DNA from: Embiotoca jacksoni
Lineage: Eukaryota; Chordata; Actinopteri; Embiotocidae
Length of the DNA: 64,000 bases
Reading direction: 5' to 3'
Assembly: GCA_022577435.1 (NCBI GenBank)
Contig: JAKOON010000052.1
Coordinates: forward strand, 1,334,654-1,398,653
Below, piece after piece: positions 29,801-46,300 of this stretch. Position numbers and translations under genes: made by a program. Numbering within the stretch: the stretch's first letter is position 1; every line of letters starts with the position of its first letter. The notes under the pieces are model-generated. The model was not told where the DNA came from. It made no database searches and saw nothing but the letters and a program-made list of their open reading frames with translations.

Positions 29801-32800
29801 ACATGCTATAGTATGACTTTTTTGTCATATTTTAGACGACATGCTATAGTATGACTTTTTTTTGGGTCATATTTTAGACGACATGCTATAGTATGACTTT
29901 TTTTTTGGTCATATTTTGGACGACATGCTATAGTATGACTTTTTTGTCATATTTTAGACGACATGCTATAGTATGACTTTTTTTTGGGTCATATTTTAGA
30001 CGACATGTTATAGTATGACTTTTTTGTCATATTTTAGACGACATGCTCTGGTATGACTTTTTTTTTTTATCATATTTTAGACGACATGCTGTAGTGTGAC
30101 TTTTTTTCTTTCATATTTCAGACGACATGCTATTGTATGACTTTTTTTTTCATATTTCAGACGACATGCTATAGTATGACTTTTTTTTTTCATATTTTAG
30201 ACGACATGCTATAGTATGATTTGTTTGTCATATTTTAGACGACATGCTATAGTATGACTTTTTTTCTTTCATATTTCAGACGACATGCTATAGTATGACT
30301 TTTTTTTTCATATTTTAGACGACATGCTATAGTATGACTTTTTTTTCATATTTCAGACGACATGCTATAGTATGACTTTTTGTTCTTTCATATTTCAGAC
30401 GACATGCTATAGTATGACTTTTTTTTTTCATATTTTAGACGACATGCTATAGTATGACTTTTTGTTCTTTCATATTTCAGACGACATGCTATAGTATGAC
30501 TTTTTTTTTTCATATTTTAGACGACATGCTATAGTATGACTTTTTTTTTGGTCATATTTTGGACGACATGCTATAGTATGATTTGTTTGTCATATTTTAG
30601 ACGACATGCTATAGTATGACTTTTTTTATCATATTTTGGACGACATGCTATAGTATGATTTGTTTGTCATATTTTAGACGACATGCCATAGTATTACTTT
30701 TTTTTCATATTTTAGACGACATGCTATAGTATGATTTTTTTTTATCATATTTTGGACGACATGCTATAGTATGATTTGTTTGTCATATTTTAGACGACAT
30801 GCTATAGTATGACTTTTTTTCTTTATCATATTTTAGACGACATGCTATAGTATGACTTTTTTTTGGTCATATTTTGGACGACATGCTATAGTATGATTTG
30901 TTTGTCATATTTTAGACGACATGCTATAGTATGACTTTTTTTTGGTCATATTTTGGACGACATGCTATAGTATGACTTTTTTTTTGGTCATATTTTGGAC
31001 GACATGCTATAGTATGACTTTTTTGTCATATTTTAGACGACATGCTATAGTATGACTTTTTTTTGGGTCATATTTTAGACGACATGTTATAGTATGACTT
31101 TTTTGTCATATTTTAGACGACATGCTCTGGTATGACTTTTTTTTTATCATATTTTAGACGACATGCTATAGTATGACTTTTTTTTTCATATTTCAGACGA
31201 CATGCTATAGTATGACTTTTTTTTTTCATATTTTAGACGACATGCTATAGTATGACTTTTTGTTCTTTCATATTTCAGACGACATGCTATAGTATGACTT
31301 TTTTTTTTATATTTTAGACGACATGCTATAGTATGACTTTTTTTTGGGTCATATTTTGGACGACATGCTATAGTATGATTTGTTTGTCATATTTTAGACG
31401 ACATGCTATAGTATGACTTTTTGTCATATTTTAGACGACATGCCATAGTATTACTTTTTTTTCATATTTTAGACGACATGCTATAGTATGACTTTTTTTT
31501 ATCATATTTTAGACGACATGCTATAGTATGACTTTTTTTTTTATCATACTTTAGACGACATGCTATAGTATGACTTTTTTTTATCATATTTTAGACGACA
31601 TGCTATAGTATGACTTTTTTTTTGGTCATATTTTGGACGACATGCTATAGTATGATTTGTTTGTCATATTTTAGACGACATGCTATAGTATGACTTTTTG
31701 TCATATTTTAGACGACATGCCATAGTATTACTTTTTTTTCATATTTTAGACGACATGCTATAGTATGACTTTTTTTTTATCATATTTTAGACGACATGCT
31801 ATAGTATGATTTGTTTGTCATATTTTAGACGACATGCTATAGTATGACTTTTTTTTGGTCATATTTTGGACGACATGCTATAGTATGACTTTTTTTTGGG
31901 TCATATTTTGGACGACATGCTATAGCATGACTTTTTTGTCATATTTTAGACGACATGCTATAGTATGACTTTTTTTTGGGTCATATTTTAGACGACATGT
32001 TATAGTATGACTTTTTTGTCATATTTTAGACGACATGCTCTGGTATGACTTTTTTTTTTATCATATTTTAGATGACATGCTGTAGTGTGACTTTTTTTTT
32101 CATATTTCAGACGACATGCTATATTATGACTTTTTTTTTTCATATTTTAGACGACATGCTATAGTATGACTTTTTTTTTCATATTTCAGACGACATGCTA
32201 TAGTATGACTTTTTTTTTTCATATTTTAGACGACATGCTATAATATGACTTTTTGTTCTTTCATATTTCAGACGACATGCTATAGTATGACTTTTTTTTT
32301 GGTCATATTTTGGACGACATGCTATAGTATGATTTGTTTGTCATATTTTAGACGACTTGCTATAGTATGACTTTTTTTCTTTCATATTTCAAACGACATG
32401 CTATTGTATGACTTTTTTTTTTCATATTTCAGACGACATGCTATAGTATGACTTTTTTTTTCATATTTTAGACGACATGCTATAGTATGTCTTTTTTTTT
32501 CATATTTCAGACGACATGCTATAGTATGACTTTTTTTTTGGTCATATTTTGGACGACATGCTATAGTATGATTTGTTTGTCATATTTTAGACGACATGCT
32601 ATAGTATGACTTTTTGTCATATTTTAGACGACATGCCATAGTATTACTTTTTTTTCATATTTTAGACGACATGCTATAGTATGACTTTTTTTTTGGTCAT
32701 ATTTTAGACGACATGCTATAGTATGATTTGTTTGTCATATTTTAGACGACATGCTATAGTATGACTTTTTGTCATATTTTAGACGACATGCCATAGTATT

Positions 32801-33100
32801 ACTTTTTTTTCATATTTTAGACGACATGCTATAGTATGTCTTTTTTTTATCATATTTTAGACGACATGCTATAGTATGACTTTTTTTTTTATCATATTTT
32901 AGACGACATGCTATAGTATGACTTTTTTTTATCATATTTTAGACGACATGCTATAGTATGACTTTTTTTTTTCATATTTTAGACGACATGCTATAGTATG
33001 ACTTTTTTTTTCATATTTCAGACGACATGCTATAGTATGACTTTTTTTTTTCATATTTTAGACGACATGCTATAGTATGACTTTTTGTTCTTTCATATTT
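26813..33100. repeat. Higher-order repeat, ~3.1-3.2-kb offset
   Basis: The GCTCTGG marker at 26,813 recurs at 30,046 (3,233), that at 27,891 recurs at 31,125 (3,234), and that at 28,961 recurs at 32,038 (3,077). The CTATAGCATGAC variant at 28,844 recurs at 31,921 (3,077). The fall from 3,234 to 3,077 bp corresponds to about four units missing from the second copy. This part also contains local two-fold repeats, such as the ATCATACTTTAG variant near 28,270 and 28,470. Confidence 0.78.
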
Positions 33101-36100
33101 CAGACGACATGCTATAGTATGACTTTTTTTTTGGTCATATTTTGGACGACATGCTATAGTATGATTTGTTTGTCATATTTTAGACGACATGCTATAGTAT
33201 GACTTTTTTTCTTTCATATTTCAGACGACATGCTATAGTATGACTTTTTGTTTTTTCATATTTTAGACGACATGCTATAGTATGACTTTTTTTTTGGTCA
33301 TATTTTGGACGACATGCTATAGTATGATTTGTTTGTCATATTTTAGACGACATGCTATAGTATGACTTTTTTTCTTTCATATTTCAGACGACATGCTATA
33401 GTATGACTTTTTTTTTCATATTTTAGACGACATGCTATAGTATGACTTTTTTTCATATTTTAGACGACATGCTATAGTATGACTTTTTTTTTCATATTTC
33501 AGACGACATGCTATAGTATGACTTTTTTTTTTCATATTTCAGACGACATGCTATAGTATGACTTTTTTTTCATATTTTAGACGACATGCTATAGTATGAC
33601 TTTTTTTTCATATTTCAGACGACATGCTATAGTATGACTTTTTTTTTTCATATTTTGGGCGACATGCTATAGTATGACTTTTTTTTTGGTCATATTTTGG
33701 ACGACATGCTATAGTATGATTTGTTTGTCATATTTTAGACGACATGCTATAGTATGACTTTTTGTCATATTTTAGACGACATGCCATAGTATTACTTTTT
33801 TTTCATATTTTAGACGACATGCTATAGTATGGCTTTTTTTTTGGTCATATTTTAGACGACATGCTATAGTATGATTTGTTTGTCATATTTTAGACGACAT
33901 GCTATAGTATGACTTTTTGTCATATTTTAGACGACATGCCATAGTATTACTTTTTTTTCATATTTTAGACGACATGCTATAGTATGACTTTTTTTTTTAT
34001 CATATTTTAGACAACATGCTATAGTATGACTTTTTTTTATCATATTTTAGACGACATGCTATAGTATGACTTTTTTTTTATCATATTTTAGACGACATGC
34101 TATAGTATGACTTTTTTTTTTATCATATTTTAGACGACATGCTATAGTATGACTTTTTTTTATCATATTTTAGACGACATGCTATAGTATGACTTTTTTT
34201 TATCATATTTTAGACGACATGCTATAGTATGACTTTTTTTATCATATTTTAGACGACATGCTATAGTATGACTTTTTTTTTTTTTATCATATTTTAGACG
34301 ACATGCTATAGTATGACTTTTTTTTATCATATTTTAGACGACATGCTATAGTATGACTTTTTTTTTTATCATATTTTAGACGACATGCTATAGTATGACT
34401 TTTTTGTCATATTTTAGACGACATGCTATAGTATGACTTTTTTTTGGGTCATATTTTAGACGACATGTTATAGTATGACTTTTTTGTCATATTTTAGACG
34501 ACATGCTCTGGTATGACTTTTTTTTTATCATATTTTAGATGACATGCTGTAGTGTGACTTTTTTTCTTTCATATTTCAGACGACATGCTATTGTATGACT
34601 TTTTTTTCATATTTCAGACGACATGCTATATTATGACTTTTTTTTTTCATATTTTAGACGACATGCTATAGTATGACTTTTTTTTTCATATTTCAGACGA
34701 CATGCTATAGTATGACTTTTTTTTTGGTCATATTTTGGACGACATGCTATAGTATGATTTGTTTGTCATATTTTAGACGACATGCTATAGTATGACTTTT
34801 TTTCTTTCATATTTCAAACGACATGCTATTGTATGACTTTTTTTTTTCATATTTCAGACGACATGCTATTGTATGACTTTTTTTTTCATATTTTAGACGA
34901 CATGCTATAGTATGACTTTTTTTTCATATTTCAGACGACATGCTATAGTATGACTTTTTTTTTGGTCATATTTTGGACGACATGCTATAGTATGATTTGT
35001 TTGTCATATTTTAGACGACATGCTATAGTATGACTTTTTGTCATATTTTAGACGACATGCCATAGTATTACTTTTTTTTCATATTTTAGACGACATGCTA
35101 TAGTATGACTTTTTTTTTGGTCATATTTTAGACGACATGCTATAGTATGATTTGTTTGTCATATTTTAGACGACATGCTATAGTATGACTTTTTTTTTTT
35201 ATCATATTTTAGACGACATGCTATAGTATGACTTTTTTTTATCATATTTTAGACGACATGCTATAGTATGACTTTTTTTTTTCATATTTTAGACGACATG
35301 CTATAGTATGACTTTTTTTTTCATATTTCAGACGACATGCTATAGTATGACTTTTTTTTTTCATATTTTAGACGACATGCTATAGTATGACTTTTTGTTC
35401 TTTCATATTTTAGACGACATGCTCTGGTATGACTTTTTTTTTTATCATATTTTAGATGACATGCTGTAGTGTGACTTTTTTTCTTTCATATTTCAGACGA
35501 CATGCTATTGTATGACTTTTTTTTCATATTTCAGACGACATGCTATATTATGACTTTTTTTTTTCATATTTTAGACGACATGCTATAGTATGACTTTTTT
35601 TTTCATATTTCAGACGACATGCTATAGTATGACTTTTTTTTTTCATATTTTAGACGACATGCTATAATATGACTTTTTGTTCTTTCATATTTCAGACGAC
35701 ATGCTATAGTATGACTTTTTTTTTGGTCATATTTTGGACGACATGCTATAGTATGATTTGTTTGTCATATTTTAGACGACATGCTATAGTATGACTTTTT
35801 TTCTTTCATATTTCAAACGACATGCTATTGTATGACTTTTTTTTTTCATATTTCAGACGACATGCTATAGTATGACTTTTTTTTTCATATTTTAGACGAC
35901 ATGCTATAGTATGACTTTTTTTTTCATATTTCAGACGACATGCTATAGTATGACTTTTTTTTTTCATATTTTAGACTACATGTTATAGTATGACTTTTTT
36001 TTTGGTCATATTTTGGACGACATGCTATAGTATGATTTGTTTGTCATATTTTAGACGACATGCTATAGTATGACTTTTTGTCATATTTTAGACGACATGC

Positions 36101-39100
36101 CATAGTATTACTTTTTTTTCATATTTTAGACGACATGCTATAGTATGACTTTTTTTTTTATCATATTTTAGACAACATGCTATAGTATGACTTTTTTTAT
36201 CATATTTTAGACGACATGCTATAGTATGACTTTTTTTTTTATCATATTTTAGACGACATGCTATAGTATGACTTTTTTTTTTTATCATATTTTAGACGAC
36301 ATGCTATAGTATGACTTTTTTTTATCATATTTTAGACGACATGCTATAGTATGACTTTTTTTTATCATATTTTAGACGACATGCTATAGTATGACTTTTT
36401 TTATCATATTTTAGACGACATGCTATAGTATGACTTTTTTTTTTTATCATATTTTAGACGACATGCTATAGTATGACTTTTTTTTTATCATATTTTAGAC
36501 GACATGCTATAGTATGACTTTTTTTTAATCATATTTTAGACGACATGCTATAGTATGACTTTTTTTTTCATATTTTAGACGACATGCTATAATATGACTT
36601 TTTGTTCTTTCATATTTCAGACGACATGCTATAGTATGACTTTTTTTTTGGTCATATTTTGGACGACATGCTATAGTATGATTTGTTTGTCATATTTTAG
36701 ACGACTTGCTATAGTATGACTTTTTTTCTTTCATATTTCAAACGACATGCTATTGTATGACTTTTTTTTTTCATATTTCAGACGACATGCTATAGTATGA
36801 CTTTTTTTTTCATATTTTAGACGACATGCTATAGTATGTCTTTTTTTTTCATATTTCAGACGACATGCTATAGTATGACTTTTTTTTTGGTCATATTTTG
36901 GACGACATGCTATAGTATGATTTGTTTGTCATATTTTAGACGACATGCTATAGTATGACTTTTTGTCATATTTTAGACGACATGCCATAGTATTACTTTT
37001 TTTTCATATTTTAGACGACATGCTATAGTATGACTTTTTTTTTGGTCATATTTTAGACGACATGCTATAGTATGATTTGTTTGTCATATTTTAGACGACA
37101 TGCTATAGTATGACTTTTTGTCATATTTTAGACGACATGCCATAGTATTACTTTTTTTTCATATTTTAGACGACATGCTATAGTATGTCTTTTTTTTATC
37201 ATATTTTAGACGACATGCTATAGTATGACTTTTTTTTTTATCATATTTTAGACGACATGCTATAGTATGACTTTTTTTTATCATATTTTAGACGACATGC
37301 TATAGTATGACTTTTTTTTTTCATATTTTAGACGAAATGCTATAGTATGACTTTTTTTTTCATATTTCAGACGACATGCTATAGTATGACTTTTTTTTTT
37401 CATATTTTAGACGACATGCTATAGTATGACTTTTTGTTCTTTCATATTTCAGACGACATGCTATAGTATGACTTTTTTTTTGGTCATATTTTGGACGACA
37501 TGCTATAGTATGATTTGTTTGTCATATTTTAGACGACATGCTATAGTATGACTTTTTTTCTTTCATATTTCAGACGACATGCTATAGTATGACTTTTTGT
37601 TTTTTCATATTTTAGACGACATGCTATAGTATGACTTTTTTTTTGGTCATATTTTGGACGACATGCTATAGTATGATTTGTTTGTCATATTTTAGACGAC
37701 ATGCTATAGTATGACTTTTTTTCTTTCATATTTCAGACGACATGCTATAGTATGACTTTTTTTTTCATATTTTAGACGACATGCTATAGTATGACTTTTT
37801 TTCATATTTTAGACGACATGCTATAGTATGACTTTTTTTTTCATATTTCAGACGACATGCTATAGTATGACTTTTTTTTTTCATATTTCAGACGACATGC
37901 TATAGTATGACTTTTTTTTCATATTTTAGACGACATGCTATAGTATGACTTTTTTTTCATATTTCAGACGACATGCTATAGTATGACTTTTTTTTTTCAT
38001 ATTTTGGGCGACATGCTATAGTATGACTTTTTTTTTGGTCATATTTTGGACGACATGCTATAGTATGATTTGTTTGTCATATTTTAGACGACATGCTATA
38101 GTATGACTTTTTGTCATATTTTAGACGACATGCCATAGTATTACTTTTTTTTCATATTTTAGACGACATGCTATAGTATGGCTTTTTTTTTGGTCATATT
38201 TTAGACGACATGCTATAGTATGACTTTTTGTCATATTTTAGACGACATGCCATAGTATTACTTTTTTTTCATATTTTAGACGACATGCTATAGTATGACT
38301 TTTTTTTTGGTCATATTTTAGACGACATGCTATAGTATGATTTGTTTGTCATATTTTAGACGACATGCTATAGTATGACTTTTTGTCATATTTTAGACGA
38401 CATGCCATAGTATTACTTTTTTTTCATATTTTAGACGACATGCTATAGTATGTCTTTTTTTTATCATATTTTAGACGACATGCTATAGTATGACTTTTTT
38501 TTTTATCATATTTTAGACGACATGCTATAGTATGACTTTTTTTTATCATATTTTAGACGACATGCTATAGTATGACTTTTTTTTTTCATATTTTAGACGA
38601 CATGCTATAGTATGACTTTTTTTTTCATATTTCAGACGACATGCTATAGTATGACTTTTTTTTTTCATATTTTAGACGACATGCTATAGTATGACTTTTT
38701 GTTCTTTCATATTTCAGACGACATGCTATAGTATGACTTTTTTTTTGGTCATATTTTGGACGACATGCTATAGTATGATTTGTTTGTCATATTTTAGACG
38801 ACATGCTATAGTATGACTTTTTTTCTTTCATATTTCAGACGACATGCTATAGTATGACTTTTTGTTTTTTCATATTTTAGACGACATGCTATAGTATGAC
38901 TTTTTTTTTGGTCATATTTTGGACGACATGCTATAGTATGATTTGTTTGTCATATTTTAGACGACATGCTATAGTATGACTTTTTTTCTTTCATATTTCA
39001 GACGACATGCTATAGTATGACTTTTTTTTTCATATTTTAGACGACATGCTATAGTATGACTTTTTTTCATATTTTAGACGACATGCTATAGTATGACTTT

Positions 39101-42100
39101 TTTTTTCATATTTCAGACGACATGCTATAGTATGACTTTTTTTTTTCATATTTCAGACGACATGCTATAGTATGACTTTTTTTTCATATTTTAGACGACA
39201 TGCTATAGTATGACTTTTTTTTCATATTTCAGACGACATGCTATAGTATGACTTTTTTTTTTCATATTTTGGGCGACATGCTATAGTATGACTTTTTTTT
39301 TGGTCATATTTTGGACGACATGCTATAGTATGATTTGTTTGTCATATTTTAGACGACATGCTATAGTATGACTTTTTGTCATATTTTAGACGACATGCCA
39401 TAGTATTACTTTTTTTTCATATTTTAGACGACATGCTATAGTATGGCTTTTTTTTTGGTCATATTTTAGACGACATGCTATAGTATGATTTGTTTGTCAT
39501 ATTTTAGACGACATGCTATAGTATGACTTTTTGTCATATTTTAGACGACATGCCATAGTATTACTTTTTTTTCATATTTTAGACGACATGCTATAGTATG
39601 ACTTTTTTTTTTATCATATTTTAGACAACATGCTATAGTATGACTTTTTTTTATCATATTTTAGACGACATGCTATAGTATGACTTTTTTTTTATCATAT
39701 TTTAGACGACATGCTATAGTATGACTTTTTTTTTTATCATATTTTAGACGACATGCTATAGTATGACTTTTTTTTATCATATTTTAGACGACATGCTATA
39801 GTATGACTTTTTTTTATCATATTTTAGACGACATGCTATAGTATGACTTTTTTTATCATATTTTAGACGACATGCTATAGTATGACTTTTTTTTTTTATC
39901 ATATTTTAGACGACATGCTATAGTATGACTTTTTTTTATCATATTTTAGACGACATGCTATAGTATGACTTTTTTTTTTATCATATTTTAGACGACATGC
40001 TATAGTATGACTTTTTTGTCATATTTTAGACGACATGCTATAGTATGACTTTTTTTTGGGTCATATTTTAGACGACATGTTATAGTATGACTTTTTTGTC
40101 ATATTTTAGACGACATGCTCTGGTATGACTTTTTTTTTATCATATTTTAGATGACATGCTGTAGTGTGACTTTTTTTCTTTCATATTTCAGACGACATGC
40201 TATTGTATGACTTTTTTTTCATATTTCAGACGACATGCTATATTATGACTTTTTTTTTTCATATTTTAGACGACATGCTATAGTATGACTTTTTTTTTCA
40301 TATTTCAGACGACATGCTATAGTATGACTTTTTTTTTGGTCATATTTTGGACGACATGCTATAGTATGATTTGTTTGTCATATTTTAGACGACATGCTAT
40401 AGTATGACTTTTTGTCATATTTTAGACGACATGCCATAGTATTACTTTTTTTTCATATTTTAGACGACATGCTATAGTATGACTTTTTTTTTGGTCATAT
40501 TTTAGACGACATGCTATAGTATGATTTGTTTGTCATATTTTAGACGACATGCTATAGTATGACTTTTTTTTTTTATCATATTTTAGACGACATGCTATAG
40601 TATGACTTTTTTTTATCATATTTTAGACGACATGCTATAGTATGACTTTTTTTTTTCATATTTTAGACGACATGCTATAGTATGACTTTTTTTTTCATAT
40701 TTCAGACGACATGCTATAGTATGACTTTTTTTTTTCATATTTTAGACGACATGCTATAGTATGACTTTTTGTTCTTTCATATTTTAGACGACATGCTCTG
40801 GTATGACTTTTTTTTTTATCATATTTTAGATGACATGCTGTAGTGTGACTTTTTTTCTTTCATATTTCAGACGACATGCTATTGTATGACTTTTTTTTCA
40901 TATTTCAGACGACATGCTATATTATGACTTTTTTTTTTCATATTTTAGACGACATGCTATAGTATGACTTTTTTTTTCATATTTCAGACGACATGCTATA
41001 GTATGACTTTTTTTTTTCATATTTTAGACGACATGCTATAATATGACTTTTTGTTCTTTCATATTTCAGACGACATGCTATAGTATGACTTTTTTTTTGG
41101 TCATATTTTGGACGACATGCTATAGTATGATTTGTTTGTCATATTTTAGACGACATGCTATAGTATGACTTTTTTTCTTTCATATTTCAAACGACATGCT
41201 ATTGTATGACTTTTTTTTTTCATATTTCAGACGACATGCTATAGTATGACTTTTTTTTTCATATTTTAGACGACATGCTATAGTATGACTTTTTTTTTCA
41301 TATTTCAGACGACATGCTATAGTATGACTTTTTTTTTTCATATTTTAGACGACATGCTATAGTATGACTTTTTTTTTGGTCATATTTTGGACGACATGCT
41401 ATAGTATGATTTGTTTGTCATATTTTAGACGACATGCTATAGTATGACTTTTTGTCATATTTTAGACGACATGCCATAGTATTACTTTTTTTTCATATTT
41501 TAGACGACATGCTATAGTATGACTTTTTTTTTTATCATATTTTAGACAACATGCTATAGTATGACTTTTTTTATCATATTTTAGACGACATGCTATAGTA
41601 TGACTTTTTTTTTTATCATATTTTAGACGACATGCTATAGTATGACTTTTTTTTTTTATCATATTTTAGACGACATGCTATAGTATGACTTTTTTTTATC
41701 ATATTTTAGACGACATGCTATAGTATGACTTTTTTTTATCATATTTTAGACGACATGCTATAGTATGACTTTTTTTATCATATTTTAGACGACATGCTAT
41801 AGTATGACTTTTTTTTTTTATCATATTTTAGACGACATGCTATAGTATGACTTTTTTTTTATCATATTTTAGACGACATGCTATAGTATGACTTTTTTTT
41901 AATCATATTTTAGACGACATGCTATAGTATGACTTTTTTTTTCATATTTTAGACGACATGCTATAATATGACTTTTTGTTCTTTCATATTTCAGACGACA
42001 TGCTATAGTATGACTTTTTTTTTGGTCATATTTTGGACGACATGCTATAGTATGATTTGTTTGTCATATTTTAGACGACTTGCTATAGTATGACTTTTTT

Positions 42101-45100
42101 TCTTTCATATTTCAAACGACATGCTATTGTATGACTTTTTTTTTTCATATTTCAGACGACATGCTATAGTATGACTTTTTTTTTCATATTTTAGACGACA
42201 TGCTATAGTATGTCTTTTTTTTTCATATTTCAGACGACATGCTATAGTATGACTTTTTTTTTGGTCATATTTTGGACGACATGCTATAGTATGATTTGTT
42301 TGTCATATTTTAGACGACATGCTATAGTATGACTTTTTGTCATATTTTAGACGACATGCCATAGTATTACTTTTTTTTCATATTTTAGACGACATGCTAT
42401 AGTATGACTTTTTTTTTGGTCATATTTTAGACGACATGCTATAGTATGATTTGTTTGTCATATTTTAGACGACATGCTATAGTATGACTTTTTGTCATAT
42501 TTTAGACGACATGCCATAGTATTACTTTTTTTTCATATTTTAGACGACATGCTATAGTATGTCTTTTTTTTATCATATTTTAGACGACATGCTATAGTAT
42601 GACTTTTTTTTTTATCATATTTTAGACGACATGCTATAGTATGACTTTTTTTTATCATATTTTAGACGACATGCTATAGTATGACTTTTTTTTTTCATAT
42701 TTTAGACGACATGCTATAGTATGACTTTTTTTTTCATATTTCAGACGACATGCTATAGTATGACTTTTTTTTTTCATATTTTAGACGACATGCTATAGTA
42801 TGACTTTTTGTTCTTTCATATTTCAGACGACATGCTATAGTATGACTTTTTTTTTGGTCATATTTTGGACGACATGCTATAGTATGATTTGTTTGTCATA
42901 TTTTAGACGACATGCTATAGTATGACTTTTTTTCTTTCATATTTCAGACGACATGCTATAGTATGACTTTTTGTTTTTTCATATTTTAGACGACATGCTA
43001 TAGTATGACTTTTTTTTTGGTCATATTTTGGACGACATGCTATAGTATGATTTGTTTGTCATATTTTAGACGACATGCTATAGTATGACTTTTTTTCTTT
43101 CATATTTCAGACGACATGCTATAGTATGACTTTTTTTTTCATATTTTAGACGACATGCTATAGTATGACTTTTTTTCATATTTTAGACGACATGCTATAG
43201 TATGACTTTTTTTTTCATATTTCAGACGACATGCTATAGTATGACTTTTTTTTTTCATATTTCAGACGACATGCTATAGTATGACTTTTTTTTCATATTT
43301 TAGACGACATGCTATAGTATGACTTTTTTTTCATATTTCAGACGACATGCTATAGTATGACTTTTTTTTTTCATATTTTGGGCGACATGCTATAGTATGA
43401 CTTTTTTTTTGGTCATATTTTGGACGACATGCTATAGTATGATTTGTTTGTCATATTTTAGACGACATGCTATAGTATGACTTTTTGTCATATTTTAGAC
43501 GACATGCCATAGTATTACTTTTTTTTCATATTTTAGACGACATGCTATAGTATGGCTTTTTTTTTGGTCATATTTTAGACGACATGCTATAGTATGATTT
43601 GTTTGTCATATTTTAGACGACATGCTATAGTATGACTTTTTGTCATATTTTAGACGACATGCCATAGTATTACTTTTTTTTCATATTTTAGACGACATGC
43701 TATAGTATGACTTTTTTTTTTATCATATTTTAGACAACATGCTATAGTATGACTTTTTTTTATCATATTTTAGACGACATGCTATAGTATGACTTTTTTT
43801 TTATCATATTTTAGACGACATGCTATAGTATGACTTTTTTTTTTATCATATTTTAGACGACATGCTATAGTATGACTTTTTTTTATCATATTTTAGACGA
43901 CATGCTATAGTATGACTTTTTTTTATCATATTTTAGACGACATGCTATAGTATGACTTTTTTTATCATATTTTAGACGACATGCTATAGTATGACTTTTT
44001 TTTTTTATCATATTTTAGACGACATGCTATAGTATGACTTTTTTTTATCATATTTTAGACGACATGCTATAGTATGACTTTTTTTTTATCATATTTTAGA
44101 CGACATGCTATAGTATGACTTTTTTGTCATATTTTAGACGACATGCTATAGTATGACTTTTTTTTGGGTCATATTTTAGACGACATGTTATAGTATGACT
44201 TTTTTGTCATATTTTAGACGACATGCTCTGGTATGACTTTTTTTTTATCATATTTTAGATGACATGCTGTAGTGTGACTTTTTTTCTTTCATATTTCAGA
44301 CGACATGCTATTGTATGACTTTTTTTTCATATTTCAGACGACATGCTATATTATGACTTTTTTTTTTCATATTTTAGACGACATGCTATAGTATGACTTT
44401 TTTTTTCATATTTCAGACGACATGCTATAGTATGACTTTTTTTTTGGTCATATTTTGGACGACATGCTATAGTATGATTTGTTTGTCATATTTTAGACGA
44501 CATGCTATAGTATGACTTTTTTTCTTTCATATTTCAAACGACATGCTATTGTATGACTTTTTTTTTTCATATTTCAGACGACATGCTATTGTATGACTTT
44601 TTTTTTCATATTTTAGACGACATGCTATAGTATGACTTTTTTTTCATATTTCAGACGACATGCTATAGTATGACTTTTTTTTTGGTCATATTTTGGACGA
44701 CATGCTATAGTATGATTTGTTTGTCATATTTTAGACGACATGCTATAGTATGACTTTTTGTCATATTTTAGACGACATGCCATAGTATTACTTTTTTTTC
44801 ATATTTTAGACGACATGCTATAGTATGACTTTTTTTTTGGTCATATTTTAGACGACATGCTATAGTATGATTTGTTTGTCATATTTTAGACGACATGCTA
44901 TAGTATGACTTTTTTTTTTTATCATATTTTAGACGACATGCTATAGTATGACTTTTTTTTATCATATTTTAGACGACATGCTATAGTATGACTTTTTTTT
45001 TTCATATTTTAGACGACATGCTATAGTATGACTTTTTTTTTCATATTTCAGACGACATGCTATAGTATGACTTTTTTTTTTCATATTTTAGACGACATGC

Positions 45101-46300
45101 TATAGTATGACTTTTTGTTCTTTCATATTTTAGACGACATGCTCTGGTATGACTTTTTTTTTTATCATATTTTAGATGACATGCTGTAGTGTGACTTTTT
45201 TTCTTTCATATTTCAGACGACATGCTATTGTATGACTTTTTTTTCATATTTCAGACGACATGCTATATTATGACTTTTTTTTTTCATATTTTAGACGACA
45301 TGCTATAGTATGACTTTTTTTTTCATATTTCAGACGACATGCTATAGTATGACTTTTTTTTTTCATATTTTAGACGACATGCTATAATATGACTTTTTGT
45401 TCTTTCATATTTCAGACGACATGCTATAGTATGACTTTTTTTTTGGTCATATTTTGGACGACATGCTATAGTATGATTTGTTTGTCATATTTTAGACGAC
45501 ATGCTATAGTATGACTTTTTTTCTTTCATATTTCAAACGACATGCTATTGTATGACTTTTTTTTTTCATATTTCAGACGACATGCTATAGTATGACTTTT
45601 TTTTTCATATTTTAGACGACATGCTATAGTATGACTTTTTTTTTCATATTTCAGACGACATGCTATAGTATGACTTTTTTTTTTCATATTTTAGACGACA
45701 TGCTATAGTATGACTTTTTTTTTGGTCATATTTTGGACGACATGCTATAGTATGATTTGTTTGTCATATTTTAGACGACATGCTATAGTATGACTTTTTG
45801 TCATATTTTAGACGACATGCCATAGTATTACTTTTTTTTCATATTTTAGACGACATGCTATAGTATGACTTTTTTTTTTATCATATTTTAGACAACATGC
45901 TATAGTATGACTTTTTTTATCATATTTTAGACGACATGCTATAGTATGACTTTTTTTTTTATCATATTTTAGACGACATGCTATAGTATGACTTTTTTTT
46001 TTTATCATATTTTAGACGACATGCTATAGTATGACTTTTTTTTATCATATTTTAGACGACATGCTATAGTATGACTTTTTTTTATCATATTTTAGACGAC
46101 ATGCTATAGTATGACTTTTTTTATCATATTTTAGACGACATGCTATAGTATGACTTTTTTTTTTTATCATATTTTAGACGACATGCTATAGTATGACTTT
46201 TTTTTTATCATATTTTAGACGACATGCTATAGTATGACTTTTTTTTAATCATATTTTAGACGACATGCTATAGTATGACTTTTTTTATCATATTTTAGAC
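32400..46300. repeat. Higher-order repeats, ~4.35- and 5.37-kb offsets (sum ~9.72 kb)
   Basis: The GTATGTCTTTT variant lies at 32,490, 36,839 and 42,213 (offsets 4,349 and 5,374). The GGGCGAC variant lies at 33,657, 38,006, 39,271 and 43,380. A distinctive block at 36,088 recurs at 41,462 (5,374) and 45,808 (4,346). The GCTCTGG markers at 34,506 and 35,422 recur exactly 9,720 bp later. The last copy reaches the array end. A copy-specific change is the GACTACATGTTATAG unit near 35,975, which is GACGACATGCTATAG in the other two copies. Confidence 0.8.

Noticed and set aside
135..46008. Open frames of 60-143 codons inside the satellite with the repeating motif KKSHTIACRLKYE
   Set aside because: They arise where several units happen to be 39 bp long, so that no stop codon appears on the minus strand. 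They break wherever a T-tract changes length, have no conserved boundaries, and recur only because blocks were duplicated.
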